11,675 nt of DNA from Actinomycetospora sp. Lineage in GTDB: Bacteria > Actinomycetota > Actinomycetes > Mycobacteriales > Pseudonocardiaceae. Positions 5,821-11,675 of the stretch are shown here, piece after piece (the stretch's first letter is position 1; each line of letters starts with the position of its first letter). The notes below the pieces were generated by a model that worked only from the letters and a program-made list of their open reading frames with translations, made no database searches and had not been told where the DNA came from. Both the position numbers and the translations under genes were made by a program. The stretch covers positions 1 through 11,675 of the forward strand of contig JAICLN010000086.1 of NCBI GenBank assembly GCA_025925615.1, read 5' to 3'.

Positions 5821-7116
5821 ATGACGATCACTTTCCCGCACCGTCCGAACGCGACGCTCGCGAACACCGACGTCGTCCCCGAGCACGTCACCCGCATCAA
5901 CGAGGCGAAGACGCCCACCGGCCCCGGTCGGGCCGGCGCGAGCACCGCCCACATCACGCCCTCCACGGCGCACCTGAGCGTCGAGGACGTCGAGCGCATC
6001 GGCGCCGAGCTCGAGGCCATCCGCGACCAGGTCATGTCCTCGCTCGGCGCGGACGACGCGCGCTACATCCGCCGCGTCATCACGGCCCAGCGCGGCCTGG
6101 ACATCGCCGGCCGCGCGCTGCTGCTCGGCGCGCTCTTCCCGCCGGCCTTCGTCGCCGGCACCGCCTCGCTCGCCGTCGCCAAGATCCTCGAGAACATGGA
6201 GATCGGGCACAACGTCCTGCACGGCCAGTGGGACTGGATGCGTGACCCGGAGATCCACTCGACGACCTGGGAGTGGGACCACGTCTCCACGGCCGCGAGC
6301 TGGCAGCAGACGCACAACTACCTGCACCACACCTACACCAACGTGCACGGCAAGGACCGGGACATCGGCTACAACGTCCTGCGGGTCGATCCCGACCAGC
6401 CGTGGCACCCGCAGTACCTGTTCCAGACCGTCACGAACCTGGGTCTCGCGCTCATCTTCGAGTGGGGGATCGCCGCGTTCGACCTGGAGCTCGACGACAT
6501 CCAGAACGGCAAGGCGACCTGGGCCGACAAGATGCCCGAGATCAAGAAAATGGTGCGCAAGGCCGGCAAGCAGGCCCTCAAGGACTACGTGGTCTTCCCG
6601 GCGCTGTCGGGTCCCTCGTTCGTCCCGGCCGCTCTCGGCGGGCTGCTCGCCAACACGATCCGTAACGTGTGGTCGCACGCGGTGATCTTCTGCGGGCACT
6701 TCCCGGTCGAGGTGGAGACCTTCGACGAGGAGCGCCTCGAGAACGAGTCGCAGGCCGAGTGGTACGTCCGCCAGATGCTCGGCTCGGCCAACATCGAGGG
6801 CTCGCCGCTGCTGCACCTGATGACCGGCAACCTCTCGCACCAGATCGAGCACCACCTCTTCCCGGACATGCCGTCCAACCACTACGCGCGGATCGCCCCC
6901 CAGGTCCGCGACCTCTGCCGTCGATACGGCCTGCCGTACCACGCGGGCCCGATGTGGAAGCAGTACGGCGGCGTGCTGTGGAAGATCGCGCGGCTCTCGT
7001 TCCCCGGCGGGCACGGGGCGGTCGAGAAGCGCCGCCGTCGTTCTCTGCCCACCGGCCGCGGTGCCGTGGCGACGCTGCGCCGCCTGCGTGATCGGGCTAC
7101 TCCGCTCGCCGCCTGA
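5821..7116 (+). CDS. membrane fatty-acid desaturase (DesA3-like acyl-CoA/acyl-lipid desaturase)
   Basis: This 431-residue di-iron membrane desaturase carries the three histidine clusters: HNVLH (H130, H134), HNYLHH (H165, H169, H170) and HQIEHH (H340, H344, H345). The extra WSH and GHF histidines at 286 and 293 are also present. Hydrophobic pairs at about 97-122 and 202-220, and a weaker one at 258-292, place it in the membrane with the clusters facing the cytosol. Length and motifs resemble mycobacterial DesA3, a stearoyl-CoA 9-desaturase that introduces a cis double bond using O2 and electrons from a reductase. No ferredoxin or reductase partner lies beside it here. A basic tail (residues 400-425) follows the catalytic part. 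The N-terminal 50 residues are polar and variable. It is separated from the Fe-dehydrogenase by 415 bp and followed 48 bp later by an ANTAR regulator. Regiospecificity is inferred only. Confidence 0.93.
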   Translation: MTITFPHRPNATLANTDVVPEHVTRINEAKTPTGPGRAGASTAHITPSTAHLSVEDVERIGAELEAIRDQVMSSLGADDARYIRRVITAQRGLDIAGRALLLGALFPPAFVAGTASLAVAKILENMEIGHNVLHGQWDWMRDPEIHSTTWEWDHVSTAASWQQTHNYLHHTYTNVHGKDRDIGYNVLRVDPDQPWHPQYLFQTVTNLGLALIFEWGIAAFDLELDDIQNGKATWADKMPEIKKMVRKAGKQALKDYVVFPALSGPSFVPAALGGLLANTIRNVWSHAVIFCGHFPVEVETFDEERLENESQAEWYVRQMLGSANIEGSPLLHLMTGNLSHQIEHHLFPDMPSNHYARIAPQVRDLCRRYGLPYHAGPMWKQYGGVLWKIARLSFPGGHGAVEKRRRRSLPTGRGAVATLRRLRDRATPLAA

Positions 7117-7164
7117 CCGTCGCTCTCGTCCTGCTCCGGCGCCCGGGGATGCAATGATCCGGGG

Positions 7165-7938
7165 GTGGTCGAGGGACGCAGATGGCGGGAGGAGCGGGAG
7201 CGGTTCGTGGACAGTGACCAGGAGGTCCTCGGACCCCTCGCCGAGGAGTTCGTGTCGCTGGGCGAGGCGCTGTCGGTCACCGAGGGCGGCCTCGGGGTCG
7301 GCGAGGTGCTCGAACGCGTCGTGCGTGCCGCCCGAGCGGTGGCCGGCGCGGACGTCATCTCCGTGACGTGGCGGAACGACGGGGAGTTCACGACGCCGGT
7401 CGAGACCGACCCGATCGCGAGCAAGGCCGACGCGGTGCAGTACGAGCACCGGGAGGGCCCCTGCGTCGAGGCCACCCTCGACGAGGGGCTCGGGTACGCG
7501 GCCTCGTCGGACCTCCGCCACGACACCCGCTGGACCCGGTTCGGCCCGGCGGCCGCGGACCTCGGGCTGCACGCCGTCTTCGCGACCGGCATGTTCCCCC
7601 GCGACGCCGGCGCGCGGATGGGTGCGCTGAACTACTACTCGCGCACCCCGGGCGGGCTCGACCACGTCGACAAGGACGTCGCCCTCGTGTTCGCCACGCA
7701 CGCGGCCGTCGCCCTGCGCGGCGCCCAGGTGATGGAGGCGGCCGAGCTGCGCGCCACCCAGCTCACCGAGGCGGTCCGCTCCCGCGACGTCATCGGGCAG
7801 GCCAAGGGCATCCTGATGGAGCGTCGCGGACTGAGCGCCGACGGCGCCTTCGACACGCTTCGGCGGACCTCGCAGGACCTCAACGTCAAGCTGCGCGACC
7901 TGGCCCAGACGCTGGCGGAGCGTCGCGCCGAGCTGTGA
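7165..7938 (+). CDS. GAF-ANTAR regulator (RNA-binding transcription antiterminator)
   Basis: The frame encodes 257 residues. A GAF-type sensor domain spans about 30-185 (VLERVVRAARAVAGADVISV, then YEHREGPCVEA and GLHAVFATGMFPRD). A C-terminal ANTAR domain spans about 196-255 (SRDVIGQAKGILMERRGLSA followed by AFDTLRRTSQDLNVKLRDLA). ANTAR domains bind paired hexaloop RNA hairpins and prevent termination. Here a ligand or phosphorelay on the GAF side would control that. An alternative GTG at 7207, 14 codons in, has a better ribosome site (GGGAG, 6-base spacer) and would give 243 residues with both domains intact; the residues before it are highly charged. No histidine kinase or receiver is nearby. 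A search by eye found no clear dual-hexaloop target in the adjacent spacers. It may be cotranscribed with the STAS gene 104 bp downstream. Confidence 0.88.
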   Translation: MVEGRRWREERERFVDSDQEVLGPLAEEFVSLGEALSVTEGGLGVGEVLERVVRAARAVAGADVISVTWRNDGEFTTPVETDPIASKADAVQYEHREGPCVEATLDEGLGYAASSDLRHDTRWTRFGPAAADLGLHAVFATGMFPRDAGARMGALNYYSRTPGGLDHVDKDVALVFATHAAVALRGAQVMEAAELRATQLTEAVRSRDVIGQAKGILMERRGLSADGAFDTLRRTSQDLNVKLRDLAQTLAERRAEL

Positions 7939-8042
7939 GCTGGGTCACGATTCACGACTGACCACGGTGGAGATCCCCATCACAACCTCCCGTCGAGACC
8001 GAGCGGGCTCGCCCCCGGCCGTGTTGCTCGCGGAGGTGCGCC

Positions 8043-8510
8043 ATGACGACGTCCATCCGTCCCGCCGGCGGGGTCCGCCCCACCGCGCCGTCCCGCCGCG
8101 GCACCGCGGACCAGCGCCGACGGCAGGCCCGCGTCGCCGCCGTCCGCCGGGCCCGTGAGCACCCGGAGGCCGGCGCGGGCATCGGGCTCTGCCGGTACGA
8201 CGACGGGTGCGTGGCGCTGGCGGCCGTCGGCGCCGGCGGTCCCGCCCAGGTGCGGGCGCTGCGCTCGCTGCGGGCGCACCTCGCCCGGGAGGCGTGGGCC
8301 GAGCTGGTCGTCGACCTGTCCGCGCTGGACGGCGACTGCGGGCCCGCGCTCGTGCGCGTGCTCGGACAGCTGCGCGTGCAGCGGCTCAGCGCCGGGGCCC
8401 GCGTCGAGGTCCACGGCGCCCCGCCCGCGCTGATCGCCGAGCTCGGCGCCCGCCCCGCGACCGCGTACACGGTGCACGACGAGCCCCCGGCGCGGCCCCT
8501 GAGGCCGTGA
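8043..8510 (+). CDS. small STAS-like protein, degenerate anti-sigma-factor antagonist type
   Basis: This 155-residue protein starts at an ATG with GGAGG 7 bases upstream. A basic, disordered N-terminus (1-45, rich in Arg) precedes a domain at about 50-135. The pattern of CVALAAVG, then AELVVDLSALDGDCGPALVRVLGQL, then ARVEVHGAPPALIAEL fits the beta-alpha order of STAS domains. In SpoIIAA-type antagonists the loop after the DLS/DFS strand carries the phosphorylated Ser (DSSG). Here residues 97-100 read GDCG, so that serine is missing and partner switching by phosphorylation is doubtful. It might act as a binding scaffold instead. The gene ends 10 bp from the stop of the convergent RsbRD-PucR regulator, itself related to stress-signalling modules. 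The fold call is moderate and the function inferred. Confidence 0.6.
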   Translation: MTTSIRPAGGVRPTAPSRRGTADQRRRQARVAAVRRAREHPEAGAGIGLCRYDDGCVALAAVGAGGPAQVRALRSLRAHLAREAWAELVVDLSALDGDCGPALVRVLGQLRVQRLSAGARVEVHGAPPALIAELGARPATAYTVHDEPPARPLRP

Positions 8511-8520
8511 CGCGACCGGG

Positions 8521-9844
8521 TCAGCCCTCGACGGCGGGCTCGGCGAACGGCGCGCCGAACCGCAGCGCCAGCGCCACCTCGAGGCGGGCCACCGGGTCGT
8601 CGAGGGCACCCGCGAAGGACTCCTTCAGCCGGGCCAGCCGATAGCGCACCGTCTGCGGGTGCACGTGCAGTTGGCCCGCTGTCTCGGCGATGTCGCCGTG
8701 CGCGTCGAGCCAGGCCCGCAGCGTCGTCACCGCGCGGTCCCGGGCGGAGGAGGTCATCCGGCGCAGCGGCTCGAGGCGCTGCGCGACCAGGTCTGCGGTC
8801 ACCGAGACGTCGGCGTGCAGCAGGAGCGCGAGCAGGTGGTCGTCGGCGCGGACCAGGCACGACGGCGGGCGGGCCCCGCGCGGCCGGGTCTCGCGGAGGC
8901 GGTCGTCCGCGGCGTCCGGGCGGATCTCCCCGGCGGCCACCAACGGCCACGCGGCGCGGGCCCGCTCCACGGTGCGGGCGACCTGCTCCGGCGGCACCGT
9001 CGGGCCGACCACGGCGGAGATGCCCGCGGTGGCCTCGAGCAGCGCGTCCGCGCGGCCCGGCCCGTCGGGGTCGGGCACGACGAGCACCCCGAGGCCGTCG
9101 ACCCGTGAGCCGAGGATGTCGGCGGGCAGACGCCGGAAGACCGCCTGCACGGCGTCCTCCTCGCAGATCACCACCGCGAGCGAGCGGGGTAGCGCCCACT
9201 CGGCCTCCCGGACGAGCCGCTCCAGCTCGGGACCCTCGGGCGAGGGGATGCGCAGCAGCGCGGTCACGAGCGTGTGCCGCCGGGCCTGACGGCGGGCTCT
9301 GCTCGTGCGCGTAGCCCGCGACCGACGCGGCCGCGAGCTGCTCGGTGTACTCGAAGAGCGCCTCGGCGAGCCGGAAGATGCCGTCCGGTCCGAGCCCGTA
9401 GGCGTCGCTGCCCGCCGAGATGCGCCGCCACATGACCCGCGAGCCGACCCGGTAGGCGCTCTGCAGGGCGTCCATCGTGCGGCCGTGGCGGTGCTCGACC
9501 CGCCCGAGCTCGAAGTACACGCGGGTGTCGGGCAGCTCGTCGTCGGTGCCGAGCAGCTGCAGGAACTGCTCCAGGGCCACCGACACGCCCTGGCGGATGT
9601 TCTGGCCGAACACCCCGTCCATCGACAGCGCGTACTCGGCGACCTCGCCGCGCACCTGCTCGATGATGTCGTCCCCGGTGTCGATGACGACCGAGCGCAT
9701 CCGGTCGGCGGCCTCGGCCGGCACGTCGGCCCAGGGGTGGCGGCGTGGTCGGGGTGGCTCGACGGCGCGCAGGGGCGGCGGGCCCTCGCCCGCGCACCCC
9801 GAAGCAGCCGCTTCGGCCCTCGCTCCGTCCACCACGACCCTCAT
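8521..9844 (-). pseudogene. RsbRD-PucR/CdaR-type transcriptional regulator, split by a single-base frameshift
   Basis: Two frames together make one PucR-type regulator of about 440 residues. The first part (ATG at 9844 to about 9296, 183 aa) is an RsbRD/RsbT co-antagonist N-terminal domain, for example QNIRQGVSVALEQFLQLLGT, RVYFELGRVEHRHGRTMD and ALFEYTEQLAAASVAGYAHE. The second part (about 9294 to 8521, 257 aa) has a GGDEF-like PucR middle region, then a C-terminal helix-turn-helix (GDIAETAGQLHVHPQTVRYR, LARLKESF). To pass from one to the other one base must be skipped near 9290-9298. As written, the first frame runs on without a stop until 7952 and yields a nonsense tail. A GTG at 9267 could start the C-terminal half alone. 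Relatives activate catabolic or stress genes. The hydrolase gene is divergent from it. A sequencing error is a real alternative to a true mutation. Confidence 0.8.
9290..9298 (-). other. frameshift point in the RsbRD-PucR gene
   Basis: On the minus strand the RsbRD frame reads GCG CAC GAG CAG AGC (AHEQS). The PucR frame resumes one base later as CGC CGT CAG GCC (RRQA). The junction contains a CCC run (9296-9294), so one extra C in GAGCCCGCC would explain the shift. Homologues continue from the AHEQ-like segment into an Arg-rich linker and then a hydrophobic LVTALL-like stretch, exactly as the corrected reading gives. Confidence 0.7.
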
Positions 9845-10051
9845 TGTGGCCCACTCGGGCGCTCCGGTGGGGTCGACGGCGATCCGCGCCACGCACGGCG
9901 GGTCGATCGGCGCGGGTCGCGCGTGGCGCGCAGGATCCGGGCACAGTCCCCGCACAGCGGGCGAGGGCACCCTGACCAGGGATCCCGGCGTGGTGTTCGG
10001 CGTCCCGGGCGAGCGCGGAGGTGGGCGGACGTGGGGGGAGGACCCGAGCCG
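9845..10051. promoter_or_regulatory. divergent intergenic region with a 10-bp inverted repeat
   Basis: This 207-bp stretch separates the RsbRD-PucR start from the hydrolase start. CGCGCCACGC (9885-9894) and its exact complement GCGTGGCGCG (9921-9930) flank a 26-bp spacer. The pair could be a looped operator or an RNA stem. GGAGG motifs at 10017-10021 and 10037-10041 serve the two possible hydrolase starts. No clear -35/-10 pair was found. Confidence 0.45.
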
Positions 10052-11257
10052 GTGGGGGTCCGTCGCGTGCCGTGGACCCCGACGCTCGCCGCGCTGACCA
10101 CGGGTGGCGGGGCCGCTCTCGTCGCCGCGGCCGGCTTCCGACCGCTGACCCGCCGCTGGCCCGAGGCGATCGCGGTGTCGCTGCTGGCGGCGTTCGCGAC
10201 CGAGCTGCCGCGCCCGACGGCCGCGCTGACCGCCGGGGTGGCGGCGTACTCCGCACGGGGCGGTGCGGCGCGGACGGTCGCGGGCCGCGTCGGGCTCGGG
10301 CTCGCCGGGGCCGCCGTCGTCGCGATGCTGACCCTGGACCACCGGGCCCGCGCCACCGGCCAGGTCCTCTCCGAGGCCCTCGCGGACGCCCTCGGCCCGC
10401 GCGCCCCCGTCCCCGAGGCGCCCGCGTGGCTCTCCCCGCGTGCGATCACCGCACCCCGACGATTCCGTGCCGCCGGCGCTCGCGACGTCGCCTACGGCCC
10501 GCACGGCCGGGAGAACCTCCTCGACGTGTGGCGCCACCCCGACCTCCCCGTCGGCGTCCGCGCCCCCGTCCTGGTCGAGTTCCACGGCGGCGCCTGGTCG
10601 TCCGGGCAGAAGGAGAGCGAGGCCAACCCGCTCATGACCCACCTCGCCGAGCGCGGGTGGGTCTGCGTGACCGCGAACTACCGGCTCGGTCCGACCGCCC
10701 GCTGGCCCGCGATGATCGACGACGTCCGGGCGGCCCTGCGCTGGGTCCACGCCCACATCGCCGACCACGGTGGTGACCCGGGGTTCGTCGCGGTCACCGG
10801 TGGCTCGGCCGGCGCGCACCTGGCCGCGCTCGCCGCGCTGACGGGCGAGGCCGACACCCGGGTCGACGCCGCGGTCACCCTCTACGGCATCTACGACCTC
10901 ACCGAGGACGACGGCAGCGGCACCCTCGACCTGCTGCTCGCCGAGACGATGATGCCCGGCCCGCTGACCCACGACGCGGCGTCCTGGACCGAGGCCTCAC
11001 CCGCGCACCGCGTCCACCCCGAGGCGCCACCGTTCTTCGTGCTCCACGGCACGGGCGACGCGATCGTCGTCCCGGAGCAGAGCCGGGCCTTCGTGCGGGC
11101 GCTGCGCGCGGTGTCGCGCCGTCCGGTGGCCTATGCCGAGCTCCCGCACGCCCAGCACGGGTTCGACGTCCTCCCCACCCCGCGGACGCTGCTCGTGGTG
11201 CGGGCGGTGGAGGCGTTCCTCGTCGCCGCGCTCGGGCGCCGGCCGGTCCGGCCCTGA
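10052..11257 (+). CDS. alpha/beta-hydrolase (HSL/family IV esterase type) with hydrophobic N-terminal region
   Basis: The gene encodes 401 residues from a GTG preceded by GGAGGA with a 9-base spacer. A second GTG at 10031 is also in frame with GGAGG upstream and would add 7 residues. Residues 11-30, 38-66 and 78-95 are hydrophobic, so the protein is probably membrane-anchored by two or three helices. The catalytic domain runs from about 140 to 392. The oxyanion motif HGGAW is at 178-182, the nucleophile elbow GGSAG at 250-254 (Ser252), the acid Asp336 (GTGDAIVV) and the base His369 (HAQHGFD). All three catalytic residues and the HGG motif mark the hormone-sensitive-lipase family, which cleaves short acyl esters. 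The active site's side of the membrane is not clear. The gene is divergent from the RsbRD-PucR regulator, which may control it. The substrate is unknown. Confidence 0.9.
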   Translation: MGVRRVPWTPTLAALTTGGGAALVAAAGFRPLTRRWPEAIAVSLLAAFATELPRPTAALTAGVAAYSARGGAARTVAGRVGLGLAGAAVVAMLTLDHRARATGQVLSEALADALGPRAPVPEAPAWLSPRAITAPRRFRAAGARDVAYGPHGRENLLDVWRHPDLPVGVRAPVLVEFHGGAWSSGQKESEANPLMTHLAERGWVCVTANYRLGPTARWPAMIDDVRAALRWVHAHIADHGGDPGFVAVTGGSAGAHLAALAALTGEADTRVDAAVTLYGIYDLTEDDGSGTLDLLLAETMMPGPLTHDAASWTEASPAHRVHPEAPPFFVLHGTGDAIVVPEQSRAFVRALRAVSRRPVAYAELPHAQHGFDVLPTPRTLLVVRAVEAFLVAALGRRPVRP

Positions 11258-11262
11258 GCGTC

Positions 11263-11278
11263 TGACGGCTCGCCGTCA
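11263..11278 (+). terminator. hairpin just after the hydrolase stop codon
   Basis: TGACGGCTCGCCGTCA begins 6 bases after the TGA and can form a 6-bp stem with a CTCG loop. No T-rich tract follows, as is common in very GC-rich actinobacteria, so termination here is plausible but not certain. Confidence 0.5.
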
Positions 11279-11317
11279 TCACCGGGCACCTGGCGGGGTC
11301 AGCGGCCCTGCCGAGCT

Positions 11318-11342
11318 CCGCTGAGGGCCCGATGATCACGGG
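11318..11342 (+). repeat. intergenic direct repeat, copy A
   Basis: This 25-bp copy runs from CCGCTGAGGGCC to GATGATCACGGG. It matches copy B (11496-11520) at 23 of 25 positions. Confidence 0.85.
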
Positions 11343-11365
11343 CGTTGCCTGAGCCCACCTCGCGC

Positions 11366-11436
11366 CGCATGATCAACGGGACGCAGTGGTCGGCGGGTGG
11401 CGCTCACCGCAGCCATGAGGTCCCGGTGATCATGCG
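11366..11436. repeat. inverted pair of 17-bp elements
   Basis: CGCATGATCAACGGGAC at 11366-11382 is the complement of GTCCCGGTGATCATGCG at 11420-11436 at 16 of 17 positions, with 37 bases between them. Each contains TGATCA followed by a CGGG block, the same core as the direct repeats. The pair could fold as a large stem-loop in RNA. Confidence 0.8.
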
Positions 11437-11451
11437 ACGGGCGCGGACGAC

Positions 11452-11464
11452 CATGATCGACGGG
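11452..11464 (+). repeat. solitary copy of the same ATGATC-CGGG element
   Basis: CATGATCGACGGG matches the 11366-11382 element over its first 13 shared bases with one difference (AA to GA). It is followed by CCC, as in the flank of copy A's GGGCCC. Confidence 0.6.
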
Positions 11465-11495
11465 CCCTCCGCGGGGTCGCCGGCCCCCGGACACC

Positions 11496-11520
11496 CCGCT
11501 GAGGGCCGGATGACCACGGG
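11496..11520 (+). repeat. intergenic direct repeat, copy B
   Basis: This second 25-bp copy runs from CCGCTGAGGGCC to GATGACCACGGG. It differs from copy A at two positions, one of which breaks the TGATCA core. Confidence 0.85.
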
Positions 11521-11563
11521 ACACATCCCGGCACGGCCCCCGAAGCCGGTCGCCGCCGGTCGA

Positions 11564-11569
11564 TAGGCT
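11564..11569 (+). promoter_or_regulatory. -10 element for the right-edge gene
   Basis: TAGGCT in the context CGATAGGCTGGTACGGG fits the actinobacterial TAnnnT -10 pattern, placing the transcript start near 11575-11577. No clear TTGAC -35 box is seen at the expected distance. Confidence 0.6.
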
Positions 11570-11575
11570 GGTACG

Positions 11576-11595
11576 GGCGGGGGAGGCCCCCCGCC
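11576..11595 (+). other. GC-only stem-loop at the start of the leader
   Basis: GGCGGGGG and CCCCCGCC pair perfectly over 8 bp around an AGGC loop. The hairpin lies at or just after the predicted transcript start and 30 bases before the start codon. The AGGAG ribosome site at 11613-11617 stays outside it. It could stabilise the mRNA 5' end or affect initiation. Confidence 0.6.
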
Positions 11596-11625
11596 GCCAG
11601 ACCACCTTTCCCAGGAGTACGCGCC

Positions 11626-11675
11626 GTGTCCTCGCTCACCGCCCCCGCGCCCGCCGCCACCGTCCGGGTCGGCGC
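11626..11675 (+). CDS. N-terminus of an unidentified gene (continues past the window)
   Basis: A GTG preceded by AGGAG with an 8-base spacer opens a frame that runs off the right edge. Only 16 full codons are visible, reading (M)SSLTAPAPAATVRVG. That Ala/Pro-rich opening is too short to assign. The promoter, leader hairpin and ribosome site together support a real gene. Confidence 0.6.
   Translation, partial: MSSLTAPAPAATVRVG

Larger units (their letters stand above)
11258..11562. other. repeat-rich intergenic region without genes
   Basis: No credible gene lies here. The stretch holds a short terminator-like hairpin, two copies of a 25-bp direct repeat, an inverted pair of 17-bp elements and a fifth related CATGATCGACGGG copy. 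Each is listed separately. All share an ATGAtC(n)CGGG core in either orientation. Confidence 0.75.

Noticed and set aside
5740..7701. Long minus-strand frame opposite the desaturase
   Set aside because: Antisense shadow: the plus-strand desaturase and GAF-ANTAR genes carry unmistakable family motifs.
7939..8042. ANTAR dual-hexaloop RNA target between the GAF-ANTAR and STAS genes
   Set aside because: I could not draw two adjacent stems with six-base loops carrying the conserved A1 and G4. Only weak, GC-driven pairings are present.
7952..9289. Minus-strand open frame continuing past the RsbRD domain
   Set aside because: Beyond the frameshift point it is low-complexity and antisense to or out of frame with real genes. 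It stays open only because stops are rare at this GC content.
9305..10030. Plus-strand N-terminal extension of the alpha/beta hydrolase
   Set aside because: It is antisense to the RsbRD coding region, and good ribosome sites precede the GTGs at 10031 and 10052.
11258..11562. Possible CRISPR array in the repeat-rich right intergenic region
   Set aside because: Copies differ in orientation and length, spacers are irregular and there are no cas genes.

Overview
The window is very GC-rich DNA from an actinobacterium. The evidence is strong G/C third-position bias, many GTG starts, actinobacterial-style -10 elements, and families typical of that phylum: a DasR/NagR-like GntR regulator, a DesA3-like desaturase, a GAF-ANTAR protein and a PucR-type regulator with an RsbRD domain. 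A Pseudonocardiales host fits, but I cannot fix the genus from sequence alone.

Layout. Left (1-1445): a minus-strand pair, a GntR/UTRA regulator and a BadF/BadG-type (N-acetylglucosamine kinase-like) kinase overlapping by 4 bases, with a DasR-like palindrome at the promoter. At 1459-1710, divergent from the regulator, lies the N-terminal stump of a MOSC-domain gene, followed by a long near-perfect inverted repeat. At 1820-3032, on the minus strand, an IclR regulator is followed by a four-helix membrane protein; a 3 x 12-bp tandem repeat spans the IclR stop codon. At 3112-5405, divergent from IclR, is a mandelate racemase/enolase-superfamily gene overlapped by 4 bases by an iron-type alcohol dehydrogenase. 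Together these look like an IclR-controlled sugar-acid or hydroxy-acid catabolic unit.

Middle and right (5406-11257): a non-coding stretch with a 22-bp palindrome leads to a DesA3-like membrane fatty-acid desaturase. Then come a GAF-ANTAR RNA-binding antiterminator and a small degenerate STAS protein. Facing them on the minus strand is an RsbRD-PucR regulator that is broken by a single-base frameshift as the sequence stands. Divergent from it is an HSL-type alpha/beta hydrolase with a hydrophobic N-terminal region.

Right edge (11258-11675): a repeat-rich intergenic stretch with five related ATGAtC-CGGG elements, then a promoter, a GC-only stem-loop and the first 16-17 codons of an unidentified gene.

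I see no CRISPR array, transposase, rRNA or tRNA, and no clearly novel multi-gene system. The best leads are the frameshifted regulator next to a lone STAS protein, the intergenic TGATCA repeat family, the paired GntR operators and the truncated MOSC gene.
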